DNA of 64,000 nt from Cornus controversa (Eukaryota > Streptophyta > Magnoliopsida > Cornales > Cornaceae), in the NCBI GenBank assembly GCA_026545225.1, contig CM048849.1, positions 33,862,336 to 33,926,335 of the forward strand. The letters are read 5' to 3'. Made by a program: the position numbers and the translations under genes. The notes below the pieces were generated by a model. The model saw nothing but the letters and a program-made list of their open reading frames with translations. It was not told where the DNA came from and searched no databases. Below, piece by piece: positions 49,071 to 60,391 of this stretch; positions within the stretch are counted from its first letter, which is position 1, and every line of letters begins with the position of its first letter.

Positions 49071-49916
49071 TGTGACTTGTGTGGTGCGGAAGCGGCTGCG
49101 AAATTTTTTTTAAACCAAGAGGGGCAGTGATTTGGTTTACTCGCTTTTTGATTAATTTTTTAGATTATCCAATTTTAACTCCAATTAAAAATCTAAGTAA
49201 ACCTACAAAACAAGTAAATAAATAAAGTGTAGTAAAGTAAACGAATGCACCAGATATACGTGGAAACCCAGATTGAAAAAAAATCACAGGTGAAGCTTTA
49301 TAACCCCCGGAGATCCAAATCCACTATCATCGAAGCAAAATACAATAGACTCACACCCACTCCATTTTGACAAGAACTTGATGTGGAACACGTCAGGCTT
49401 ACTATTGCGACTCCCTCGTCTAATTGCTGCAGACTTTCGACTAACGTCAAAATCTTGACAGAAAGGTAACTGGAAGAACACGAACCCTGATCAAGTATTC
49501 TGTTTCCTTCGTAGTGCGATCTTCTTCTCTTTCATCACCAATGAACAGTTGTAGAAGAAACCAATCCAGTAACTTGGTCAATAAGAAAGCTTTGAAACAG
49601 TCTTTGAACAATTGATCAAGGAAAGAGAGACAACCTAAATCACTCAGTGAATATGAGTGTGCTCTCAAAAATATAAATAGTAGAATAAAATTCTCTGTTG
49701 AAAAATATCTCAATGTTTTTTCTCTCTAGAATATGAATTTCTAGCGTAATGAAGGCACATTGAGAGAGAAATCATATGAGGTTTTTATAGATGTTAAAAA
49801 TTTTAATTTTTCTTGAAAACCAAGTTAAAAATCAATTGGAAACAAGTCCCAATATTTTAGAAAATTTTAGAGTTTAGTCTTGGTCAAAACAGGAGTGCTA
49901 CAGAGTCAAAAAAGCC
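49071..49916 (-). repeat. 5' LTR of the copia element, interrupted
   Basis: Matches 40446-41296, then stops at AAGCC (49912-49916), where TATCACAACTC of the Tekay-like LTR begins. The remaining LTR of about 490 bp should lie beyond the inserted element, outside the window. Confidence 0.82.
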
Positions 49917-50418
49917 TATCACAACTCAAAATCTGAGTCACTGGAATCCCCATTTCGAGCCCGAAGAGTGAACTCGTTCATCTAACCATATGAACTATCT
50001 CAAAAACCTTATAGCCGTGGAAGAAATATTGTACACACATATTTATTTGTGTTTACACTCAACGTTATTCATCCCAGTGGGTCCCACAATGGTCTATGCA
50101 TTTATCCTCATTGTTTGAAGTCCAGAATCAATTAAATTTTAGGTTAGTTCAGTTTCGGTCAGCTGATGGACTCTCCATCAGTCAGCTGAAACCTGGGAGC
50201 ATCATCAGTCGGCTAAGGAATTCCTTTGTTCGGCTGATGGACTCTTTTAAGTCAACTAAAGAGACCTTCAGAGTCTGTAGTTTCCAACTCTCGGGACTTT
50301 TGAAGTACCAGTCGGCTAATGGACATTTCAAGCGACCGAGAGTCCCAAAAACCTAATACTTTTTCCTTTCAAATCATCAAAGTTTCTCATGTACAAACCA
50401 ATTCATATACATGGTTCT

Positions 50419-53194
50419 TGTAATGACCGTGACCAATTTTGGTCAATTTTGTTGTTTCACCATTTTTTGCGTCATAAATGCATTTTAAGTGATGATATGG
50501 ATGTTTCAAGAGTGGGAAACATGTTTGAAAACTTGTTATATGGTTTTTAGAAGTTTTCAAAATATTTGGAAAAGTTTAACTTTTTGGCCAAACTGGGGCC
50601 CGGGACGCGGTCCGGGTGGGTCCGAAAATTTAAAAAATTTTGGAAAATATTTATTTTTGATTTTGAGTGTAACGAAATGTTTAATGAGTTAAAAAATTAA
50701 TTTCGAGACCATAGGAGTTTTCAAAATCAAAAACGGAGCCTGAGAAGGTACGTTAAATGACTTAAGGGCAAAAGGGTCATTTACCCTTGGTGAGATGTCA
50801 TATATACATTTATATATTGCTGGGGCAAAGGTGATAGATATAGATTTCAGCCATTGAAGCTCTCCTTCTTCCCCAACTTCTTTCTTGGTTTTCATCACTT
50901 TAGAGTGTGATTAGGGGCTTGTCTCAAGAGAGAAAGCTTCTCCCATTTCCTTCCTCTATACATTGGTGGGTTCAAAGTCCCCAAAGTGAGAGTTTCAAAA
51001 ATTGAGAGTTTCTAAAGTTTAGATTCGAGCTTTTCAAGAAGGAAAGTGTGTTCTCCCCGACCCGATCTACGGTTCTACGGAAAGAAATCGCAATTTGGAC
51101 AAACTTGGAGTTTGGTGATTTTTTTTTATTGCTTGGAAGGCTTTCAGACTTGAGGTAGGAATATTCTCTCCATCTTATCATCGATTCCTTAGGAATTGAT
51201 GTGGGTTGTATTGCTTAACATGTCTAGAATTACTAGAACGTGGGTCTTGCACTTTTGATTGGCTCAATTCATGATAATTGATGGTGTTGTTAAACTCATA
51301 TGTATTGAATTATGTTTATATATATAAGTGTTGCTAATTGTGGAGGAATGTTGCCTTATAACATGAATTATAGTGTAGAGACCATGTTGTGTATAATGCA
51401 TGTTATGTGTTTTATGCATGAGAATGATCTTTTCTTTCAAATGTTACATTGTGATATGCATGGAATTACATGTTTTAGCATATGAATTAAGTGGCTTATG
51501 ATGCACTTTAATTATGGGATTAATGCATTGTTTTAGGCATGAGATTATATGTTTTACCATGGAAATTAAGTAGCTTATGATGCGCTTGAAATTGTATATG
51601 TTGTCATGCTTGAGCCTACGTGATTGGTTGTTGATTTTGGGAGAAGGTCAGAAAGCAATGAGAGCTTAGATCCCTGGGGTGCAAATCCCTAAACTTGGTT
51701 AATTTGGTTACTCTAGACCATCGGGTTAGTAGCCCGTAAAGTCAGATTTGATTACTCTAGACCATCGGGTTAGTAGCCCGTAAAGTTAGATTTGGTTACT
51801 CTAGACCATCGGGTTAGTAGCCCGTAAAGTCAGATTTGGTTCCTCCTAGACCCTCGGGTTAATCACCGTCAAAATAGATATTACGGATAATTGGTTCATT
51901 TAGCGGTTATCCGGTGGTGCTACGACTACTCCCACCCTTGTGTGATTTCAAAATTTATGTGGTTTGGTGCTTAAGTGTTATTGTTGATTTGTGATAATCA
52001 TATTGATATTTTATGGCATTTCCTTGAAATTGAGTAATATTGAACATGTTTTCCATTTAAGCTTTGAATTGAAATTCCTTGAGCATGTGCATTGAAGTAT
52101 GCCATCTAATGTAGGAATGCCATGATAACATTTCGCGTGTATTGGGAGTATGCCATATAGTATAAGAATGAAATGCTTGTATTCATGTAGGTCGCACCGA
52201 GTCGATGCATAGGTTGGTTTGGGTATCTCTACTGAGCCGCCGTGGTGCTCACCCCTTTTTCCCCCAAATATTTTTCAGGTAGAGTATTGAGAATGAATGC
52301 AAAGGACTTGCTCAATTACTTGGAGTCATTGGTGCATTTTGAAGCATTTTAAAGTTTTGTGCACGGATTGTGTATATTTGGCTATCCGTGCCGGCTTGTG
52401 GTATGTTGATTTATGTAGTTATAGTCATGATAGGATTTGTAGTATTTTGAACCTTATTCATGAATCCTTGTAAAGACTATAAATTTGGAAGTTATTTCAA
52501 TTTGGGATGTATATTTGGACCTAATGAATGTTTTGGGACAATGTAAATGTTGTAGTTACATTACCATATATGTAACTTATGTTTTTCATTTGAATCTCGT
52601 ATGTATAAAGGTGAGGTTGGTTTATGAGAATTTGTGGACATATGTAGAGGTATATGTAATCTTGACGGGAATGGATATAGAATGTGAGGCCCTTGTGATT
52701 CAAATGTGTGATTTGATAAATGGGTGTGATGATATAACATTTCTAGATGATTTGAATGTTATTGGACGAGTTTTATGTGTTGGAAAGTTTTAGATATGAA
52801 TATTGGGGTGAATTTTGGTCAAAAAGGTATAAAATGGGGTTTCCAGGTTGAATTAGTTGACTGATTGCTTTCTATAAGTCGACTAACGTTGACAGAACAT
52901 TTTAGAGCCTTCTAGAGCAGCAAATTAGTCGACTAATGCACTCATAAGTCGACTGATACAGATTTTCAAAATCTTGAAATATGCATAACTTGGTCGTTTC
53001 AAACCCGAATCAAGTGATTCTTTTTTTTAAATCAAGTATTTTTGGATACTCTTTCTAGTGGGATAAGTTTCAAACTCGAATTCCATATGTACAAGAAGTT
53101 AGGTTCTAGAGACTTAGCGGTTATGGACGTGAGCCGAGTGGGACCTTTACTGTTCACCCTCGGTTCCCGGGAGTCGGGAAATCGGGGCGTGACA
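50419..53194 (+). mobile_element. Solo LTR of a second Tekay/Del-like family
   Basis: 2776 bp, starts TGTAATGACCGTGACC, ends GGGGCGTGACA, and is flanked by a perfect 5-bp duplication GTTCT (50414-50418 and 53195-53199). Contains a TATA-like tract (about 50799-50818), a 44-bp tandem repeat (51709-51870), the conserved CTCTACTGAGCCG...GTGCTCACCC block (about 52229-52256) and a palindrome cluster (52852-52970). The ORF at 52485-52793 is incidental. Confidence 0.93.
51709..51870 (+). repeat. 44-bp tandem repeat with mini-hairpins
   Basis: Three units of 44 bp plus a decayed fourth. Each has CTAGACCATCGGGTTAGTAG followed by CCCGTAAAGT. CGGG and CCCG can pair around a 7-base loop in each unit. A related array lies in opposite orientation at about 53850-53990. 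Confidence 0.88.
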
Positions 53195-53849
53195 GTTCTA
53201 AATCATCATTTCGCATACTAAAATCATCAATTTGTATATAAAAGCATGTAAAAGACCCTTATACATTCATCCTCTATAAAAGCCTATTCATCTAAAGTTT
53301 AAGTAAGCATAATCAATTACAAAACATTTTTATCCTATATTCGAATTGCAGTGTATCAATAAATGTCTAAACATGACATATAAAATATAAGGTAGATCTT
53401 GAACAATAGGTCGAGTACTCTAATTCCATGCACCTCAAGCTCCGCCAACCGTCAGTGCCTTATCTGTAAAAATGTTTAAGGGAGGGGGTGAGCGTCAACA
53501 TGCCCAGTAGAGATACCCAAACTAACTTATCCATCACCTCAATGCGACCTACATGAAATACAATCATGGTATTCCTATGTACTACATGGCATATTCTCAA
53601 TGCTCGTGATATGCAATCTTGGCATTCTTACACACTACGTGGCATACATCAATGATCATGTTCAACCCCAATGCAACACATAGATAATTCAGATGTTCAA
53701 CAATGCTTAATCGTTAAAAAGGAAACACAAGCATTAACATGAATATCTTAATTCAATAATAAGACTTAAACACGAAGCCATATAAGTTTCGAAATCACAC
53801 AAGGTGGGAGCTGTCGTAGATCCACGGGTTAAGGGCTTTTCATGCCACT

Positions 53850-53990
53850 TTTCCAAATGTTTTGCTTTACGGGTAATTAATCTGAGGGTCCAGACCAAAC
53901 CAATATTCTGCTTTACGGGTATCTAGCCCGAGGGTGCAGACCAAACCAATATTTTGCTTTACGAGCTACTAACCCAAAGGTCTAGACCAA
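53850..53990 (-). repeat. Tandem repeat related to 51709-51870
   Basis: Three units of about 46 bp (GCTTTACGGGTA...GAGGGT.CAGACCAAACC) in the Tekay-like 3' LTR, the reverse-complement relative of the 44-bp repeat. Confidence 0.8.
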
Positions 53991-55348
53991 ACCTCCTTGG
54001 CCAAGTTTCGGGCTCGCGACCCTTTCTACATTTCTAACCTACTCCCAAAATCAATAACCAATCACATAGGTTCAAGTATGGTAACACATGCAATTTCAAA
54101 CGTCTCACACATTTCTAAGCACATCATAAGCCACTTGATTTCCACGCTAAAACATGTTTTTTTCTATACATATACAATGTAATACCAATTCCCTCACAAG
54201 GCATTCATAAGATACATTTCTTATATAAAAACACGTTCTCATGCATTTTATCAAACATGTAGCATACAACATGGATAACATAATCTCCACAATTATAAAT
54301 CATTCCAATAACCAACATATATTCTTAATTGCTACCATATAAGGCATGCATACACAATTTACATCATAATTCACATTGATACACGTTCCAACATACTTGC
54401 ATTCAACAATTTCATCAACAAAAATACATATAACAACAAAGCATATAACTATCACCATAATTATCATGTGAAGACTTATTTAGGAAGTAAAAACATAAGT
54501 AAAGATGCAAAACTCACTTCCTAAAACTTCTAAACATACTTTTCAATTCAAAACCCACATCAAGTCCTAAAGAATTGATGATAAGATGGAGAAAACACTC
54601 CTACCTCAATTCCAAGCCAAATTCTCAAAAATTCCCAAATCACCAAAAGTACGAATTACTTCGAATTCGATTATCGAACCGTAGACGCGTTGATCATAGC
54701 AAGGAGAACAATTTTCTTTTCTTGAGCTACCCCCAATTCCAAACCTTAGTTTTGCCCAAATCTTCAACTTTCACCAAATTGCACTTTGAACCGATCAAAT
54801 CGAAAAGAATATTAAAGAGAACGATCTTTCCTCTTAGGACAACATTCAATTCTCACCATAAGCCATCTTAATTGTATAGAGAAGTTAGGATGGAGTTGTA
54901 GTGAGAGAGGGATGAGAGAAATGAGAGAAAATCTGATTTTTGTGGGAAATTAAATGATTTAATTCTATTTATATTTTCTCCCTTTGAAACTAAGTCCCTC
55001 TATTTCTTTTGATTTGCTTCTTGTAACTACTAACTCTTTACTAATCACATACTAACATATTCTCTTCACAACTTATCTTTTAACCCCTCAATTACTCACC
55101 TACGCCTCTATGTACATTATTGAGACTTATGAAAGTCTCCCACTTCATCCGACTTATCCCGGGTCCCACACTCGAACTCAAAAACTTCTAGAAACGCCCC
55201 ATTGCACACAAAACAGATACTTAAACTAATTTCTCATTCTTTTACCATAATTAAAATATAATTAATTGTAATTAAAAATTAAAAGAATTTTAAGGCGTTA
55301 CAACCTCCTAACCTTCAAAGAATTTCGTCCCCGAAATTAGGGCATACC

Positions 55349-57895
55349 TCAAGTAGCAAATAACTCAGGATACTTTAAGCGAACTTCTTGTTCTTGCTCC
55401 CATGTAGCCTCATCGACTCCATGATATCTCCAAAGCACTTTAACCAATAGGATGGTCTTGCCTCGAAGCACTTGTTCTCTAGAGTCCATAATCTCTACCA
55501 ATCTCTCTTTATAAAACACATCTTCCTCCACTTCAAGATTCGTCCAATCAGGCATGTATGAAGGATTCGATTCATACTTCCTCAACATGTAATCATGAAA
55601 CACATTATGTACACTTGACATTTGTGATGGTAATGCCAAACGGTATGCCACCTCACCAACACATTCCAAAATCTCAAATGAACCGATGAACCGGGGCAAT
55701 AACTTGCCACTACACCCAAATTGCAGCAATCCCTTGCATGGAGAAACCTTTAAGAACACATGGTCACCAATCTCAAATGCCAAGAGACACCGTCTTTAAT
55801 CGACATAACTTTTTTGATGACTTTGAGCTATAATCAACCATTGTCATATCACTTTAATCTTTTATGTTGTCTCTCGGACTATGTCGAGCCCCAAAGCCAC
55901 TGTCTCGCTAACCTCGGTCTAACAAACGGGTGACCTGTAAGGTTTACCATATAGAGCCTCAAAATGGTGACATTTCAATACTAGCCTGATAGCTATTGTT
56001 ATAAGCAAATTCCACCAGTGGAAGGTGATCCCCCAACTACCACGAAAGTCCAAGGCACAAGCCCGGAGCATATCCTCCAAAATCTGAATTATCCTCTCCA
56101 GTTGACCATCCGTCTGGGGATAAAAAGTTGTACTAAAATGGAGATCGGTGTTAAAAGTTGCTTGAAAACTCTACCAAAACTGTAACAAAAATCGCGGGTC
56201 TCTATTCAACCCAATAGAAAATGGTACGCCGTGAAGTTTCTGTATTTGCTCAATGTACAATCGACTTAGAGCATCCACATCATTAGTCACTCGAATAGGA
56301 AGAAAATGAGCCACCTTGGTCAATCTATCAACAATGACCCATACAACGTCATGGCTTTTTCTCGATCTCAGAAGTCCCGTCACAAAGTCCATAGTGACAA
56401 CCTCCTACTTCCACATTGCTATTGGTAACGGTTGTAACAAACTCACTAGTCTTTGATACTCGTCCTTTACTTGTTGATAAGTAAGACACTTTGCCACAAA
56501 CTAGGTAATATCATTCTTCATTCATTTCCACCAATATTGTAGTTGCAAATTGTGGTACATTTTGGTACCACCAGGGTGTACTGCAACTCTAGAGTGATGA
56601 AACTCTCTAATTACATCATCCCTACAAGCCAATGGTACATCCATCTTCCCTTTGACTCTCAAACCTCCATCGGAACGGATTATCCAACATTTCACCACTT
56701 TGTCACTTGAAATCCGAGTACAAATGGTTTCCATTTCACTATCTTGCTGTTGTTTTTCAATCACCCTACTCGCTAGATTTGGTTGAGTAATGATGGTGAA
56801 CAACGTTGCCGCTTCCCCATCATCGCTGAAGTACAATCCCATTTTTGAGATATCTTCCATTATCTTCCATTCACGGATGGCAATGCTCATCAAGTTACCA
56901 CGTGACTTTCTACTCAAGGCATCGACTACAATATTAGCCTTTCTCGGGTGATATTGTAGATCAAAGTCGTAATCCTCCCTATTTTCCACCCATTTTCGTT
57001 GTCTCATATTCAAGTTCTTTTGGAAGAAAATGTACTTCAAACTCTTGTGATCAGAGAACACTTCGAATTTTTCTCCATACAAGTAATGTCTCCACACTTT
57101 CAATGCAAAAATTACTGCCGCCAACTCCAAATCGTGAGTCAGGTAATTTTGCTCGTGTGTCTTCAACTATCGGGAACCATACGCTATCACTTTCTCAGTT
57201 TGCATCAAAACACAACCCAAACTGTCTCGTGAAGCATCACAATACTCAAACCACGTTCGAGAATAATCAAGATTGGAGCGAAAGTCAATCGAACCTTCAA
57301 CTATGTGAATGCATGCTCACAAGCTTCATTCCACACAAACTCTACTTCTTTATGAGTAAGTCATGTCATTGGTGCCGCTAATCATGAAAAATCCCTTACA
57401 AAGCGTCGGTAGTAACCGGCCAAGCCCAAGAAACTACAAATTTCAACCACACTCTTCGGTCTTTCCCAACTCATTACGGCTTCAATTTTTGAAGGATCCA
57501 TGGAGACCCCTCCTCATAACACCACATATCTGAGGAACTTTACCTCTGTTAGCCAAAATTCATATTTCTTATACTTGGCATACAATCGATGTTCCCTCAA
57601 AATTTGTAATACCATCCTCAAGTGTCTCTCATGCTCTTCCTTTGATGATGAGTACACTAGGATGTCATCCACAAATATCACAACAAATTTATCCAAGTAA
57701 ACACTAAAGACACGATTCATTAAGTCCATGAAAGTTGCCGATGCATTCGTCAACCCAATTGGCATCATTAGAAACTCATAGTGTCCATATCGAGTACGAA
57801 AAGTGGTCTTCGGTATATCCTCATCCTTTACCCTCAACTGGTAATATCTCGACCTCAAGTTGATCTATAAAAACATTTTGAGCCCATCCTGCTAG
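55349..57895 (-). pseudogene. Tekay-like pol: RT (part), RNase H, integrase
   Basis: Fragments in polyprotein order on the minus strand. 57514-57895 is RT with the catalytic FVDDILVYS; the codons just upstream are decayed. 56522-57166 is RNase H (LELAAVIFALKVWRHYLYG, SDHKSLKYI, ALSRK) plus the start of the integrase zinc finger. 56171-56392 is the integrase core start (MDFVTGLLRS, WVIVDRLTKVAHF). 55349-55783 is the integrase C-terminus (GDHVFLKVSP, LPRFIGSFEI) with a chromodomain-like tail (LVKVLWRYHGVDEATWE). Between 55800 and 56170 the core is present but full of stops. Non-functional. Confidence 0.9.
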
Positions 57896-58214
57896 TCCTT
57901 GGGCATCAATCGCCCAAGGTCAACCGAATGGTGCAATTCTTAAGTCTTTATCGCCCAAGGTCGATCGAGACCTCTCTTTTTCACTTATTTTGAGTCCGAA
58001 TAGTATGATACACCTCCTGGCATCCCTCGGAAGCAAATAAGACATTAAAAACTCAAAAGAAAAATATTAAGACGCAACTAATAATGGAAGAAAAAATAAA
58101 GAAAACATGAACTAAAAATTAAAAGAAAGAAAAACTAAAGAAATTAAAGGTTAGGAATACAAAATACCCACAATTAACGTCCATAGGCAACTTTCATCGA
58201 CTTCAATTCAAGGT

Positions 58215-58718
58215 TCACCCAATGCCACATCGCTCGAGGAGATTTAACATTGTCCCCCCTATATGATCCTCACCTCCTTGTACCAAACACAAAGTAACCG
58301 GAATGGTCTCATTGGTTTCGAAAAACACATCTCTCTTTCTTGACAGAAGATGTTTCAATTTTACCCATGAAGGAGACTCTAATGATGGCACCGAATGAGT
58401 GTTAGAAAGAGGGAGAAGTGGCTCAATCGGAATCCTCCAAGGTAGCTTATCTTTCATAGCCACTACATCAAGCATAGAATTCACCCTTGCAATAGACTTC
58501 TCAACATCTTGAGATAGAGCAACCAGATCAACTTCTTCAATATAATCATCAAAGCCATCCATGAAGTAACAATCACTCTCGTCTAGAGGATGCTGAATGA
58601 CATTAAAAGTATTCAATTTCACTTTAGGCTCATGAGAAATTTCAGCATTAGGACTCTTGAGCACTTCTTCTTTATTAATTATTTTCCCATTTCTCAAAGT
58701 GGTGATGGCTTGAACCAA
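58215..58718 (-). pseudogene. Athila-like gag-pol linker and pol start
   Basis: Frame with TLRNGKIIN (end of Gag), an acidic linker, and a segment SWVKLKHLLSRKRDVFFETN, resembling the sequence just before RT in Athila-type polyproteins. No RT follows; the copy is truncated here. Confidence 0.65.
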
Positions 58719-58787
58719 CTCATGGCGTGGGTTACTTGAAGAAGAAATATTATCGAGGATATGAACCCCTCTTGGGTTGGTAACTGG

Positions 58788-60122
58788 TTAGCTTGGTAGT
58801 TTCCCTTCCTCTCTTATACTCACGGCATTGACAAGCTGTCCAAACTGAGATTCCAATTTGGCAATTGATTGAGAATGAGAGTGTACTAGCTGAACTGTAG
58901 ATTGTACTGTTGTTGTCGTAACTTGCACTGTCTCTATAATGGAATCGAGCTGCTCAAATTTTGCTAAGGTAAGTGTCAGCTTGTCTTCAATAGCAGAAAT
59001 TGTTTGTGCCATAGAAACTTATGTTTGGAATTGTTGTTGAGGTACAAAATTCTTAGGCTGATATGTAGGTTGCATTCCTGCCCCTTGGTTACTGTAGGAA
59101 AAACCAGGATGATTCCTCCATATAGGATTGTACGTATTACCTCGTGGAGGATTCATTGGTCTAGTGAATGCAGCTTGGACTTGCTCATGTTGGATATCAG
59201 AAAATTATCCAATTGAAGGACAATTGTTCACATTATGCATAGGACTAGAGCAAAATTCACAAGGGCCTAGCAATGAAGGATTTGATGTAGAAGGAGCTTG
59301 ATTGGCAGCCATTATTGTTGCTACCTTCTATGCAATTAAATCAATGTCGGTTGGCATAACTTCTGAATCACCAACCTCAAAAATCCCATCAGTCTTCCTT
59401 GTAGTGGCAGGTCTACTAGAACGAGTAGAGGATACATGTTGTAGAGAGTTATCACTAAGATTTTCAAATAAGGTCCATGCCTCTTCTTCACTCTTCAACA
59501 TAAAAGTACCTCCACAAGACGCATCAACCATCTGTTTGTTGGCTTCTGTCAGCCCTTCATGAAAACTCTACACTAGTTGCGACTTAGGAACTTGATGATA
59601 AGGACACTTCCTAAAAAGGTCCTTGAATCTCTCCCATGTCTCATAGAATTGTTCCCCCTCAAATTGAGAGAAACCAGTGATAGCTCGTCTGAATTGATTG
59701 CTCCTCCCTATCGGAAAATATTTCTTCAAGAACTCATTTTGCATTTGAGTCCATGTAGTGATAGAACCCACTGGTAGAGATCTGAACCAATACTTGGCAT
59801 TCTCCTTTAGAGAGAATGGAAAGAGTCACATCCGAAAAGCATCTTCTGAGAAGTTATGAATTTTTGTTAATGAGCAAACTTTTATGAAATCATCTAAGTG
59901 CTTGTACGGATCCTCATGAGTCAGCCCACAGTAGGATAGAAACATCTGAATGATACTAGGCTTGATCTCATAGTTCTGGGTAGTGACATTGGGCAATTGA
60001 AATTCAGCTGGCGAATTGTATGTCTCTGGGACATAGTAATCTCTGAGAAGTCTCGCCTTCTCCACAACAACATTAGGCACAATATTGTTGTTCTCATTAT
60101 TAGGTTCACGCACACCATCCAT
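58788..60122 (-). pseudogene. Athila-like gag, copy A
   Basis: Gag in consecutive frames 59826-60122 (start MDGVREPNNENNN), 59568-59771 (GSITTWTQMQ...), 59328-59531 (MVDASCGGTFMLKS) and 58788-59012 (coiled region with LVHSHSQSIAKLESQFGQLV). Comparison with copy B shows that the stop at 59826 replaces an arginine codon (CGA to TGA) and the stop at 59568 a glutamine codon (CAG to TAG). Gag would form the particle; this copy is dead. Confidence 0.83.
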
Positions 60123-60368
60123 GACATCAATAGTCTCTTTCTCTTGCTTAATGGTATGGTGATTGAAGTACCAGAAAAAAAAATAAAAAAAAATTAGATT
60201 AGTAGCAAAAATAAAAATTCTAAACTAAAAAAAAATAAAACAAAACAAATTAGTACTTGAAAAAAAAAATAATAAAATAAAATAAAAGCAACATAAAAAA
60301 AATAAAAATTCCTAAACTAAAAATCCAATCAGAACTAATTCTAAAAATCCAAACAATCAAATAGACAG
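60123..60368 (-). other. Athila-like leader
   Basis: Short A-rich untranslated sequence (on the plus strand) between primer site and gag. Confidence 0.6.
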
Positions 60369-60386
60369 TCCCCGGCAATGGTGCCA
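60369..60386 (-). promoter_or_regulatory. Primer-binding site, tRNA-Asp type
   Basis: Reads TGGCACCATTGCCGGGGA on the minus strand, close to the TGGCGCCGTTGCCGGGGA primer site of Athila/Calypso elements (tRNA-Asp). The two differences are both G-to-A, consistent with methylation decay. Five bases separate it from the LTR. Confidence 0.85.
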
Positions 60387-60391
60387 AAAAT

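Larger units (their letters stand above)
40446..49916 (-). mobile_element. Copia element (SIRE-like), gag only, no pol seen
   Basis: Minus-strand element: left LTR 40446-41783, polypurine tract, about 7.3 kb internal region, primer site (49057-49068) and the first 846 bp of the other LTR (49071-49916), which is cut by the Tekay-like element. Gag is recognisable in two blocks, but no protease, integrase, reverse transcriptase or RNase H sequence was found. It thus resembles a large non-autonomous derivative that relies on a relative. The internal region is enlarged by a solo LTR at 45583-48023. Confidence 0.82.
49917..55302 (-). repeat. 3' LTR of a Tekay/Del-like element, split
   Basis: Sense start TGTAACGCC at 55302, preceded by a purine tract (GGTTAGGAGG), and presumed sense end GTTGTGATA at 49917. 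Removing the nested solo LTR (50419-53194) and one GTTCT leaves about 2.6 kb, close to the related LTRs of 2.8 kb. A TATA box (TATAAATA on the minus strand) lies near 54962. The left boundary is inferred from the point where copia similarity stops. Confidence 0.68.

Noticed and set aside
51709..51870. CRISPR-like regularly spaced repeats
   Set aside because: The whole 44-bp unit repeats, with no unique spacers, inside a plant LTR. It is an ordinary tandem repeat.
52485..52793. 102-residue ORF inside the solo LTR
   Set aside because: Lies within a defined LTR with a perfect target duplication; no recognised domain.
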